Assembly (NCBI GenBank): GCA_044346745.1
Contig: JBIIYQ010000118.1
Span: forward strand, 1 to 8,655
Length of the DNA: 8,655 nt
Direction of reading: 5' to 3'
DNA from: UKL13-2 sp044346745
GTDB taxonomy: Bacteria > Pseudomonadota > Gammaproteobacteria > Burkholderiales > Usitatibacteraceae
Shown: piece after piece, positions 1 to 5,863 of the stretch
How the letters are laid out: every line of letters begins with the position of its first letter
Position numbering within the stretch: the stretch's first letter is position 1
The notes under the pieces: model-generated
Database searches by the model: none
What the model saw: the letters and a program-made list of their open reading frames with translations, nothing else
Told to the model about the DNA's origin: nothing
Position numbers and translations under genes: made by a program

Positions 1-338
1 GCGAGGCGCCGTCGCTGGTATTGATTGAAGACCTCACCAAGCGCGGTGCCAAAATTGTGGCGTTTGATCCAGTCGCGGCCACGGAAGCAAAACACTTGCT
101 GGCGGGAAATACAAATGTGACATTTGCTGACAGCGCACTTGGTGCGTTACAGGCCGCAGATGCGCTGGCGATCGTGACGGAATGGAAAACATTTCGCGCG
201 CCAGATTTTGCCGCAATGAAAGCCGCGCTTAAGTCGCCAATCGTGTTTGACGGTCGTAATCTGTACGAGCCTTCATCCATGGTGGAGCAGGGCTTTCATT
301 ACTACCCAATCGGCCGTAAACAAGCAGGCGCGCTTTGA
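1..338 (+). CDS. ugd: UDP-glucose 6-dehydrogenase, C-terminal fragment (5' end outside window)
   Basis: This is the last 111 codons of UDP-glucose 6-dehydrogenase, read from position 3. The enzyme oxidises UDP-glucose to UDP-glucuronate with two NAD+ in the cytoplasm, feeding capsule, exopolysaccharide or lipid A/core modification. The visible part is the C-terminal UDP-binding domain: it opens with the EAPSLVLIEDL block, continues with KIVAFDPVA and the ALAIVTEWKTFRAPDF block, and ends in VFDGRNLYEP, all typical of this family. The NAD-binding Rossmann domain and catalytic Cys lie upstream of the window. The stop TGA (336-338) overlaps the TTG start of the next gene, so the two are probably co-transcribed and translationally coupled. 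The family call is confident; the exact nucleotide-sugar substrate is inferred from family and neighbours. Confidence 0.93.
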   Translation, partial: EAPSLVLIEDLTKRGAKIVAFDPVAATEAKHLLAGNTNVTFADSALGALQAADALAIVTEWKTFRAPDFAAMKAALKSPIVFDGRNLYEPSSMVEQGFHYYPIGRKQAGAL

Positions 339-1270
339 AACTGAATATCCCCGATTGCCAACTCGCACGAGTCCTCGTGGTTGGTGATGTGATGCTCGAC
401 CGGTATTGGTTTGGTGAAGTTTCGCGCATTTCGCCAGAAGCGCCGGTGCCGATTGTGCACGTGAAAAAGACCGAAGAGCGCCCCGGTGGCGCGGCCAACG
501 TAGCGCGCAACATTGCCTCGCTTGGCGGTCAGGCAACGTTGTTGTCGGTGGTCGGCGACGACGAGCCGGGGCGCACGCTCGCTGCGTTGTTGGCGCAAGA
601 ACGGGTGACAACCCATTTCCACAAGGATGCCACGTTACCCACGACGGTCAAACTACGCGTCATTGGGCGCCAGCAACAACTGATGCGAATCGATTTCGAA
701 ACGCCGCCATCACGTGAAGTGCTTGAAGACAAGTTGGATGATTTTGAGTCGATGGTCGATGCGCACGACGTCGTTATCCTCTCAGACTACGGCAAAGGCG
801 GCCTGACACACGTCACCAAGATGATCGACGCGGCGAAGCGTCACGGCAAACGAATCTTGATTGATCCGAAGGGTGACGATTACTCCAAGTACCGGGGTGC
901 TACGCTGTTGACACCCAACCGAAGTGAATTTCGCGAAGTCATGGGCAAGTGGCGTGATGATGCTGATCTTGCCCAGCGTGCTGAAAAACTACGTGATGAT
1001 CTTTCGCTCGAAGCGTTGCTTGTTACCCGCTCCGAGGAAGGCATGTCATTGTTCACCGCATCAGAAATTCTCCACGAGCCCACCCAGGCACGCGAAGTGT
1101 TTGATGTATCAGGCGCGGGCGATACGGTGATCGCGACCATTGCGCTTATGCTTGCCGCGGGTTCAGACATGGCCGCCGCGGTACGTATTGCCAACCGTGC
1201 GGCCGGTGTTGTGGTCGGCAAGTTGGGTACCGCGACATTGACCCGCACCGAGTTGGAAGCGGCAACCTAA
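335..1270 (+). CDS. rfaE1: D-glycero-beta-D-manno-heptose-7-phosphate kinase (stand-alone RfaE1/HldA)
   Basis: This 311-residue PfkB/ribokinase-family sugar kinase phosphorylates D,D-heptose 7-phosphate at C1 in the cytoplasmic ADP-heptose pathway that supplies the LPS inner core. Family marks are VVGDVMLDRYWFG (15-27), the first PfkB signature GGAANVARN (51-59), DPKG (177-180), and the second signature DVSGAGDT (257-264), in which D263 is the expected catalytic base. The protein ends just after the kinase fold, so the nucleotidyltransferase half of enterobacterial HldE is absent; a separate rfaE2 should exist elsewhere. The start is a TTG overlapping the ugd stop (TTGA). The next in-frame Met is at residue 20, inside the conserved core, which makes the TTG the best start despite a weak ribosome-binding site. 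hldD follows 59 bp downstream. Confidence 0.94.
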   Translation: MKLNIPDCQLARVLVVGDVMLDRYWFGEVSRISPEAPVPIVHVKKTEERPGGAANVARNIASLGGQATLLSVVGDDEPGRTLAALLAQERVTTHFHKDATLPTTVKLRVIGRQQQLMRIDFETPPSREVLEDKLDDFESMVDAHDVVILSDYGKGGLTHVTKMIDAAKRHGKRILIDPKGDDYSKYRGATLLTPNRSEFREVMGKWRDDADLAQRAEKLRDDLSLEALLVTRSEEGMSLFTASEILHEPTQAREVFDVSGAGDTVIATIALMLAAGSDMAAAVRIANRAAGVVVGKLGTATLTRTELEAAT

Positions 1271-1329
1271 TTCAGGCAACTCGCCTACCGGCTTTCGCAT
1301 AAGACACATAAATCAAACGAGCAAACAAC

Positions 1330-2334
1330 ATGACATACATCGTCACCGGCGCGGCCGGATTTATCGGCAGCAATATCGTTAAAGCGCTTAACGCGCGAGG
1401 AATCCGCGACATTGTTGCGGTTGATAACTTAACGCGTGCCGATAAGTTCAAGAATCTTGTTGACTGTGAGATTGCCGAATACGTCGATAAACAGGATTTC
1501 CTAGCGGTTGTGGAGTCTGGTGAACTCTCCGGCGATATCGACGCTGTGTTCCATGAAGGTGCGTGTTCCGACACCATGGAAACTGATGGCCGGTACATGA
1601 TGGAAAACAACTATCGGTATTCCCTGTCGTTGTTTGAATGGGCGTTGGAAGAAAGTGTGCCGTTTCTTTATGCCTCGTCCGCGTCGGTGTATGGTGGCGG
1701 CACCACGTTTCGTGAAGAGCGTGAGTTTGAATCGCCGCTAAACGTTTACGGCTACTCCAAATTTTTATTCGACCAAGCGGTACGCGCACGTGTCGGTAAT
1801 GATTTTGAACAAGCCCCTTCGCAGATCGCCGGATTTCGTTACTTCAATGTTTACGGCGCGCGTGAATCCCACAAGGGTCGTATGGCGTCCGTCGCGTATC
1901 ACTTCTTTAACCAATACCGTGCAACCGGAAAGGTCAAACTTTTTGCGGGGACCGACGGATATGCCGATGGCGAACAGCGTCGGGATTTTGTTTCAGTTGA
2001 AGACGTGGTGAACGTCAATCTGTTCTTCCTCGACAATCCCAGTATCTCGGGCATCTTTAACCTCGGCACGGGGCGCAGCCAGACGTTTAACGACGCGGCA
2101 GTCGCCACCGTGAATGCCTGCCTCGCGTTGGAAGGTAAGCCAGCTAAGTCACTCGCAGAGTTGCTATCGGCTGGAACGCTGGAATACATTCCCTTTCCAG
2201 ACGCCTTGAAAGGTAAGTACCAGAGTTTTACTCAGGCGGATTTGTCGAATCTGCGGGCGGCGGGTTACACCGAAGAATTTTTGACGGTGGAACAGGGTGT
2301 GGCGAACTACATTCCGTGGCTTGCATCTCAGTGA
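1330..2334 (+). CDS. hldD: ADP-L-glycero-D-manno-heptose 6-epimerase
   Basis: HldD (RfaD) converts ADP-D,D-heptose to ADP-L,D-heptose, the last step before the sugar enters the LPS inner core. It is an NADP-dependent extended short-chain dehydrogenase of 334 residues, full length for the family. The Rossmann motif TGAAGFIGSN is at 6-15 and VDNL follows at 31-34. The SSASVYGGG segment carries the active-site Ser around 116-117, and YGYSK gives the Tyr140/Lys144 catalytic pair. RESHKGRMASV (178-188) corresponds to the family segment that supplies a second catalytic Lys, here Lys182. It follows rfaE1 after 59 bp with no terminator in between, so they likely form one operon with ugd. The Shine-Dalgarno sequence before the ATG is weak. 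Downstream lies a 183-bp gap in which I see no gene. Confidence 0.96.
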   Translation: MTYIVTGAAGFIGSNIVKALNARGIRDIVAVDNLTRADKFKNLVDCEIAEYVDKQDFLAVVESGELSGDIDAVFHEGACSDTMETDGRYMMENNYRYSLSLFEWALEESVPFLYASSASVYGGGTTFREEREFESPLNVYGYSKFLFDQAVRARVGNDFEQAPSQIAGFRYFNVYGARESHKGRMASVAYHFFNQYRATGKVKLFAGTDGYADGEQRRDFVSVEDVVNVNLFFLDNPSISGIFNLGTGRSQTFNDAAVATVNACLALEGKPAKSLAELLSAGTLEYIPFPDALKGKYQSFTQADLSNLRAAGYTEEFLTVEQGVANYIPWLASQ

Positions 2335-2517
2335 TGCGGTAGCGCGCGCACAAGCAAAGCCAGGAAGCGCAAAAACGGTGTCAACCGGACTACGTGGCGA
2401 ACGTTTTCCGGCTTGCAATTCAATACACGGCGACTTGGTTATCGAAGGGGAATCGCAGGGTAGCCTAGCCGCTGGGTAACTTCGCAACATCCACCTAACC
2501 GGAATTCGGGAGTAGAA

Positions 2518-3150
2518 ATGAAGAGACTACTAAGTTTGCTCGTTGCATTTTTTGCGGTCGTGAACATGGCGTTTGCAGCCGTCAATGTGAACACCGCCAC
2601 CAAAGAAGAGCTGATGACGCTTAATGGCATTGACGAAACCAAGGCGCAGGCGATCATCGATTACCGCACCAAAAACGGCCCATTTAAGTCGGCGGCTGAT
2701 TTGGACAAGGTTCCTGGTATTGGCGAAGGTACGCTCAACAAGCTGGGCAAAGACGTAAGCTTCTCCGGCAAAACAACCGTCGCTGCGACACCTGCCAAGG
2801 CCGATACAAAGCCAGCGGCACCGGCCAAGAAAGAAGAGAAGGCCGCGCCAGCTGAAGCCAAAAAGGCTGACAAAAAGGAAGCAAAGGAAGTTAAAGAAGA
2901 GATGAAGGTGCCGGCTAAAGAAGAGAAAAAAGCCGACAAGCAGATGAAGGAAGAAAGGAAGGCCGAGAAGCCAGCCAAAGAAGAGAAGACGGCTGAAACA
3001 AAGGCTGCGCCTAAAGACGCTCCAAAGGCGGACGCTAAATCGGAGAAGAAGGAAAAGTCCGATAAGCCAGTGAAAGATGAAAAGAAGGCTGACGCGAAGA
3101 AGGACGACAAAAAAGCTGATACCAAGAAAGACGAAGCGCCAAAGAAGTAG
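2518..3150 (+). CDS. ComEA-like helix-hairpin-helix DNA-binding protein with Lys-rich tail, exported
   Basis: This 210-residue protein starts with a Sec signal peptide (positive MKR, hydrophobic 4-19, likely cleavage after the AFA at 18-20). A compact ComEA-type helix-hairpin-helix domain follows at about 22-84: VNVNTATKEELMTLNGI, then AQAIIDYR and VPGIGEGTLNKLG, the paired hairpins that grip the DNA backbone. Family members bind incoming DNA in the periplasm during natural transformation. From about residue 85 to the end the sequence is almost only Lys, Ala, Glu, Asp and Pro in degenerate repeats of the KKEEKA/KKADKK type. Most small ComEA homologues end soon after the hairpins, so this tail of some 125 residues more than doubles the protein. 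The ATG is preceded by GGGAG five bases upstream. The gene stands alone before a strong terminator. A weak promoter (TTGCAA at 2413, GGTTAT at 2437) is possible. Confidence 0.85.
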   Translation: MKRLLSLLVAFFAVVNMAFAAVNVNTATKEELMTLNGIDETKAQAIIDYRTKNGPFKSAADLDKVPGIGEGTLNKLGKDVSFSGKTTVAATPAKADTKPAAPAKKEEKAAPAEAKKADKKEAKEVKEEMKVPAKEEKKADKQMKEERKAEKPAKEEKTAETKAAPKDAPKADAKSEKKEKSDKPVKDEKKADAKKDDKKADTKKDEAPKK

Positions 3151-3164
3151 GGCGCTCACGTAGA

Positions 3165-3196
3165 GAAAAAAGCCCCGCAGTTGCGGGGCTTTTTTA
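3165..3196 (+). terminator. Rho-independent terminator after the comEA-like gene
   Basis: A perfect stem pairs AGCCCCGC with GCGGGGCT (3171-3178 and 3183-3190) around a four-base loop AGTT. It is preceded by a run of A and followed by seven T, so it could work on both strands. It lies 15 bp past the stop at 3150. Confidence 0.95.
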
Positions 3197-3259
3197 TTGG
3201 CCCGAATGTACTTTCGCGGGAAAGATCGGCAGACTATCTCGATTTAAGTACGCGGAACG

Positions 3260-3281
3260 TAATCGGCCAAGATCCGACATT
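3260..3281 (+). repeat. Dispersed intergenic repeat, copy R1
   Basis: This 22-bp stretch begins TAATCGGCCA and ends CGACATT. It matches the repaired IS110 insertion site (4005-4018 joined to 5229-5236) at 17 of 22 positions without gaps and in the same orientation. It lies between the terminator and the toxin gene. Together with the copy after the antitoxin it brackets the toxin-antitoxin pair. One such match could be chance; the case rests on the set of copies. Confidence 0.45.
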
Positions 3282-3366
3282 CCCGCTGAGGGTCCAATTG
3301 CATCTGTTTTCGCTAGTTATCCCTGACTCCAAAGCTGCCTGACTTAAATTGACCACTAGACAGAGC

Positions 3367-3381
3367 TACGCCTAAGGCGTA
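3367..3381. promoter_or_regulatory. Perfect palindrome, candidate toxin-antitoxin operator
   Basis: TACGCCT and AGGCGTA form a perfect 7-bp inverted repeat around a single A, ending 10 bp before the toxin ATG at 3392. An upstream TTGACC (3349-3354) could be the -35 element, in which case the palindrome covers the -10 region. The downstream antitoxin has an HTH domain, and toxin-antitoxin pairs usually repress themselves at such a site. The role is inferred. Confidence 0.6.
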
Positions 3382-3391
3382 TCGTTCGTCC

Positions 3392-3703
3392 ATGTATACG
3401 GTCGTCGAAACTGTCCTGTTCCAGAAGCAGTGGCCGCTCTACTGGAGCGAAGACGAGCGGGGTGAGTTCGCGGCGTACGTCGCCGAGTATCCGGACGCCG
3501 GTGACGTAGTACCCGAATCTGGTGGCATCCGAAAAGTCCGCTGGCGGCGAAAGGGCACCGGAAAGTCTGGGGGTGTTCGCGTCATTTACTTTACGCGTGC
3601 AGCGGAGGAAGAGATCGTGCTTCTGACTCTGTACGCGAAGGCCAAGACCGACAACATCACAGGTGCAAAGTTAAAGGAGATTCGTCATGCCCTCGAAAAC
3701 TAA
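3392..3703 (+). CDS. RelE/HigB-like toxin of a type II toxin-antitoxin pair
   Basis: This 103-residue basic protein belongs to the RelE superfamily branch usually paired with NadS/HigA-like antitoxins. The tell-tale block is GGIRKVRW, then GTGKSGGVRVIYF (44-67), followed by LLTLYAKAKTDNIT (77-90). RelE-type toxins cleave mRNA, mostly in the ribosome, and stop translation until antitoxin returns. The toxin gene comes first and overlaps the antitoxin gene by 17 bp, the arrangement of higBA-like loci. The ATG lies 10 bp after a perfect palindrome; no strong Shine-Dalgarno is visible. It looks intact. The family call is firm, but which named toxin it matches and whether it is active cannot be read from sequence alone. 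Confidence 0.88.
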   Translation: MYTVVETVLFQKQWPLYWSEDERGEFAAYVAEYPDAGDVVPESGGIRKVRWRRKGTGKSGGVRVIYFTRAAEEEIVLLTLYAKAKTDNITGAKLKEIRHALEN

Positions 3704-4001
3704 ACAGCTGACAGGAAAGCAACTTCTTGCCTATGAGGCAACGCGCGACCTCGCCGCTGATTTACTCGAGTCAGTGCGACAGATGAAAACAGGAAAAGTG
3801 CAGGTGGTTGTATCACCCGCAATAGAGGCACGCGAACGTACTGGCTTATCTCAATCGCAGTTCGCCACATTGCTGGGTGTGTCAGTGCGCACGCTTCAGG
3901 GATGGGAGCAAGGTCGCAAGCAGCCCAGTGGCGCGGCGCGTACCCTTTTGACGATAGCGCGAACTAATCCGAAAGCGTTGTTGGCAGTCGCCGGCAAGTA
4001 G
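3687..4001 (+). CDS. HigA/NadS-like antitoxin with XRE-type helix-turn-helix
   Basis: This 104-residue protein is the partner of the preceding toxin. Its C-terminal half is an XRE/Cro-type DNA-binding domain: EARERTGLSQSQFATLLGVS (47-66), then the recognition stretch VRTLQGWEQGRKQPSG, and a final helix TLLTIARTNPKALL. The N-terminal ~45 residues are probably the toxin-contacting part. An excellent ribosome-binding site (AAAGGAG, seven bases before the ATG) sits inside the end of the toxin gene and would give more antitoxin than toxin. The protein is expected to neutralise the toxin and repress the promoter at about 3349-3381. The IS110 element begins only 17 bp after the stop but leaves the gene intact. 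Confidence 0.9.
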   Translation: MPSKTKQLTGKQLLAYEATRDLAADLLESVRQMKTGKVQVVVSPAIEARERTGLSQSQFATLLGVSVRTLQGWEQGRKQPSGAARTLLTIARTNPKALLAVAGK

Positions 4002-4004
4002 GCA

Positions 4005-4018
4005 TAATCGGCCAGAAG
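4005..4018 (+). repeat. Dispersed repeat copy R2, left part, split by the IS110 element
   Basis: TAATCGGCCAGAAG here continues as CAGTCATT at 5229-5236 on the other side of the IS. Joined, the two halves give 22 bp that match 5818-5839 (reverse strand) at 19 positions and 3260-3281 at 17. This identifies the site as an interrupted member of a repeat family and fixes the IS boundary. Confidence 0.65.
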
Positions 4019-4028
4019 ATTCTATGGT

Positions 4029-4991
4029 TTATGTCAACGCATTTTTGAACCGCGTTTGCTCGAATTCACGGTTGTGGGTATACATCGACCAAGCGATACG
4101 AGCCAGGCGTCGTGCGATCACAACGAGGGACGCCGTACTTGAGAACCCTTTCGCCCTGTAGTGCTCGTAGATCGGCTTCCAGGTCTTCGTCTTCTTCGCT
4201 GACATCGCAGCCAAGTACAGTAGCCGGCGTAGCTCCGATGGCCCTCGCTTGGACAATCGGCGCTTGCCGCGGTGGCGCCCCGATTCATCCGGCCGGGGAT
4301 CGAGTCCGGTAAAGGCAACAAATGCGTCAGCACTCTTGAGCGGCAAGCGCTCTAAGGCGTTAACCAGTGACGGTGCGACCACCTTACCCACGCCATCGAG
4401 TGTGAGCATATGTTGGACATGCTCTTTGCGCTTTGGGTCTTTATCCGTCAGTTCTTTGACCCTGGCGTCGATGCGCGCAAGCACTTGGTCGAAGCGCTTA
4501 CGCATGGACTTAAGGTCTGCACCAAAGCCATCGACCCCCGTGAGCGTTTGTCCGAGCGATTGGCGGAGTGAGCTCAGCTTGGCGCGGCGATTGAGTAGCT
4601 GACCGATCTCCCTTTGTTCGGGCGTAGGCGGCACCCAGACATGCAGCTTCTCGTGCTCGCGCGAGATCATGCGCGCTAGCATTTCGGCATCAACGCGGTC
4701 AGTCTTGCCGCGCAATCCAATCGCTTTAGCGTAGTTGCGGGCGTCTTTAGGGTTCAGTACGTAGACGACGAAGCCCAGCTTGTGCGCCAAGTTCGCCAAG
4801 AGCTCGTGATAAATCCCGGTGGACTCCAGGCCGAGACGGCTACCGGCTGGCAGGCCCTTCAGGAAGGCAGATAGTGCGGCGTGCTGGTTCTTGACGCCAC
4901 GTACGGTGAAGCTGGCCTCAGCGCAGGCAAAGACCACTTCATCTTTGGCGACATCTGCGCCAATATGGCGGACAACGGATGACGTTTGCAT
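4029..4991 (-). CDS. IS110-family transposase (DEDD RuvC-like plus Tnp_20 serine domain)
   Basis: This 320-residue recombinase joins a RuvC-like DEDD domain to a C-terminal Transposase_20 domain. The acidic residues are Asp13 (in HIGADVAKDEV), Glu56 (LGLESTGIY), Asp98 and Asp101 (GKTDRVDAEML). A coiled-coil-like middle runs through about 125-190. TLDGVGKVVAPSLV (197-210) and FVAFTGLDPRPDESGRHRGK (224-243) begin the C-terminal domain, and Ser237 is the likely nucleophile by position. I chose the ATG at 4991 because AGGAG lies eight bases upstream and conserved sequence starts there; a GTG at 5036 would add 15 unconserved residues. The gene looks intact. Relatives such as IS621 are guided by a bridge RNA encoded in the adjoining non-coding end. 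Confidence 0.95.
   Translation of the reverse strand: MQTSSVVRHIGADVAKDEVVFACAEASFTVRGVKNQHAALSAFLKGLPAGSRLGLESTGIYHELLANLAHKLGFVVYVLNPKDARNYAKAIGLRGKTDRVDAEMLARMISREHEKLHVWVPPTPEQREIGQLLNRRAKLSSLRQSLGQTLTGVDGFGADLKSMRKRFDQVLARIDARVKELTDKDPKRKEHVQHMLTLDGVGKVVAPSLVNALERLPLKSADAFVAFTGLDPRPDESGRHRGKRRLSKRGPSELRRLLYLAAMSAKKTKTWKPIYEHYRAKGFSSTASLVVIARRLARIAWSMYTHNREFEQTRFKNALT
4032..4037 (-). promoter_or_regulatory. Candidate -35 half of a circle-junction promoter
   Basis: On the transposase strand the last codons read TTGACA, a consensus -35 box, followed by 13 bp and the CT core. If the ends join in a circle, TATGGT (5224-5219) from the other end falls exactly 17 bp after it. IS110 elements are known to build such a promoter on excision, driving the non-coding RNA and the transposase. 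Confidence 0.55.
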
Positions 4992-5039
4992 GATGTAGCT
5001 CCTATGATTAATATCAAAGTTGCTGGGGTGGAACACACC

Positions 5040-5212
5040 TGCGTTAGCTTGCGGACAATTCGGCGGTCGTGGCCGCTAGATTCCTCATCGACGCTGGGTG
5101 GTGTGGGTGGGGGAATACTTTTGGAGTCTGTCTCTCGGTAAGGAGAGCAGATGCCGTCATTGGCCCCTCCACCCCGGCTTCTCTACTGTTACAGAAGAAA
5201 ACCGTTAACACC
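5040..5212 (-). ncRNA. Candidate IS110 bridge RNA
   Basis: The non-coding end upstream of the transposase shows two stem/internal-loop/hairpin units on the transposase strand. In the first, a 9-bp G/C stem (5105-5113 with 5165-5174, one bulge) encloses an internal loop capped by CTCTC/GAGAG (5132-5147). The loop's 5' strand (5161-5148) reads AATGACGGCATCTG, matching 12 of 14 bases of the insertion site; the 3' strand has CAGA, complementary to TCTG beside the core. In the second, GCGG/CCGC (5063-5076) caps a loop whose 5' strand contains GAATCT, identical to the transposon right end with core; its 3' strand contains CAAG, complementary to the left end CTTG. This is the target-loop then donor-loop layout of the IS621 bridge RNA. 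The ends given are estimates. Confidence 0.65.
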
Positions 5213-5228
5213 AGTGCAACCATACAAG

Positions 5229-5236
5229 CAGTCATT
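5229..5236 (+). repeat. Dispersed repeat copy R2, right part, after the IS110 element
   Basis: CAGTCATT continues the half repeat that ends at 4018. The reconstructed site on the transposase strand reads AATGACTG, core CT, then TCTGGCCGATTA. Confidence 0.6.
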
Positions 5237-5250
5237 TAACGACCGAGGTA

Positions 5251-5272
5251 AGAGCCGCGGCGCTCTTGCGGC
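5251..5272. terminator. GC-rich hairpin between convergent genes, possible terminator
   Basis: AGAGC/GCTCT (5251-5266) and the alternative GCCGC/GCGGC (5254-5272) can form stems. The hairpin lies between the rightward toxin-antitoxin genes and the leftward membrane-protein gene, where a terminator would be expected, but no T run follows on either strand, so an intrinsic terminator is doubtful. Confidence 0.25.
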
Positions 5273-5315
5273 GCCCAGTGACAGAAGGGAGCGATTTTGA
5301 TTGGCGCGTTAGAAC

Positions 5316-5702
5316 TCACTTTAGAAATTGTAAAGCGACATTTGCTGCACACCAGAGTCCAGCGACTGCAAAGGCCAGGCGCACAAATAGCATGCCGACA
5401 GCGCGCGCCTTAACGAAAACGTGAAGATGACTTGGATCGCAGAGCGTCGCAATTTTTACTGTGGCGAATAGGAAGAATGCGAGGCCAAGCATCGTAAAGC
5501 CCGCAGATGGTAAAGCCAACAACGCGAACCGAAGCGTTGAACTCTGTAGGCTTAGAGTAAATGACGAAGGCGACTGTGCAACAACTTGCATTGCCATTGA
5601 ACCAAACTGCAAGCCAAGAAAAAGGCATATAGCAGACGTAACTGCGGCAAGGAACATGCGCTCCCAGCGCATGTCTGGTGTGTCAGGGAAAGGCGATTTC
5701 AT
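5316..5702 (-). CDS. Small membrane protein of unknown function, three predicted helices
   Basis: I do not recognise this 128-residue protein. It has a short charged N-terminus and three hydrophobic stretches at about 15-40, 57-86 and 101-124, joined by a Ser/Gln-rich loop (42-56) and a loop with His, Lys and Arg (89-100). This points to an inner-membrane protein with a cytoplasmic N-terminus. No catalytic motif is evident. The composition is more A/T rich than the LPS genes, as for the thioredoxin-like gene upstream on the same strand. The gap to that gene is 174 bp and contains repeat A. No clear Shine-Dalgarno precedes the ATG. The ATG overlaps the last codons of a 30-codon frame starting with ATG at about 5775, so coupled translation is possible. 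A functional link to the thioredoxin-like gene is only a guess from position. Confidence 0.6.
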   Translation of the reverse strand: MKSPFPDTPDMRWERMFLAAVTSAICLFLGLQFGSMAMQVVAQSPSSFTLSLQSSTLRFALLALPSAGFTMLGLAFFLFATVKIATLCDPSHLHVFVKARAVGMLFVRLAFAVAGLWCAANVALQFLK

Positions 5703-5755
5703 TCGGAAGCAAGCTTACTGTTCGTTTTTTCGCGGGGGAAGAAACTGGAGGGGTT

Positions 5756-5835
5756 GAAGTCACATTGTTTTTCATCGAATTCACTGGATCAACGTATGAA
5801 ATCAGGAGACTCTTCGGAAGGACAGCTTCTGGCCG
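5756..5835 (-). repeat. Diverged 80-bp intergenic repeat, copy A
   Basis: Read on the - strand, this stretch aligns without gaps to copy B (6711-6790) at 59 of 80 positions. Fully conserved blocks include CTGATTTCAT and ATGAAAAACA. It lies downstream of the thioredoxin-like gene and upstream of the membrane-protein gene. Its first bases belong to dispersed-repeat copy R3. Both copies read as similar peptides in the same frame (LISY and MKNN are shared), so it may be a decayed coding or leader sequence rather than a plain repeat. Confidence 0.7.
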
Positions 5836-5839
5836 ATTT
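5818..5839 (-). repeat. Dispersed intergenic repeat, copy R3 (intact)
   Basis: CTTCTGGCCGATT (5826-5838, + strand) is the exact reverse complement of 4006-4018. The match continues across the proposed IS110 junction to give 19 of 22 identical bases. It acts as the empty-site reference for the IS insertion. Confidence 0.6.
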
Positions 5840-5863
5840 CCACATTGAGTTCCGTTCAATTCT

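Larger units (their letters stand above)
4019..5228 (-). mobile_element. IS110-family insertion sequence, about 1210 bp
   Basis: The element consists of a transposase gene and a 237-bp non-coding end upstream of it, with only 10 bp between the transposase stop and the other end. As is usual for the IS110 group there are no terminal inverted repeats. I set the ends by two agreeing signs. Removing 4019-5228 rejoins a repeat that has a near copy elsewhere in the window. On the transposase strand both junctions carry CTT (CT core plus T, at 4018-4016 and 5228-5226), and CT is the core dinucleotide known for IS621. The element sits between the antitoxin gene and the membrane-protein gene without breaking either. 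The boundary may be off by one to three bases because of the shared CTT. Confidence 0.8.

Noticed and set aside
2297..2479. 60-codon frame spanning the end of hldD and the following gap
   Set aside because: It starts inside hldD in another frame, lacks a ribosome site and shows no recognisable protein pattern.
2530..3159. Long open frames on the - strand opposite the comEA-like gene (also 2661-3125)
   Set aside because: They are mirror images of the Lys/Glu-rich coding repeat, giving Phe/Leu/Ser-rich nonsense; the + strand has signal peptide, domain, ribosome site and terminator.
3216..3294. GCGGGAA/TTCCCGC inverted repeat upstream of the toxin gene
   Set aside because: Seven-base arms about 65 bp apart are likely chance and suggest no compact structure.
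4992..5036. GTG start at 5036 for the transposase
   Set aside because: It adds 15 residues without family similarity; the ATG at 4991 has AGGAG at the right distance.
5044..5235. 63-codon frame on the - strand upstream of the transposase
   Set aside because: It crosses the proposed IS end at 5228 and covers the structured RNA region; the peptide shows no domain and no convincing ribosome site.
5229..5240. Reading of GTTAAAT (- strand, 5240-5234) as an integron attC core site
   Set aside because: Only the short GTTRRRY consensus fits; no paired inverse core or attC stem is visible and no integrase is present.
5276..5287. CAGAAG at 5282-5287, shared with 4013-4018, as alternative IS110 left boundary
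   Set aside because: Only six bases agree, and another copy occurs at 5192. The boundary at 5228 rebuilds a 22-bp repeat and gives the 17-bp promoter spacing.
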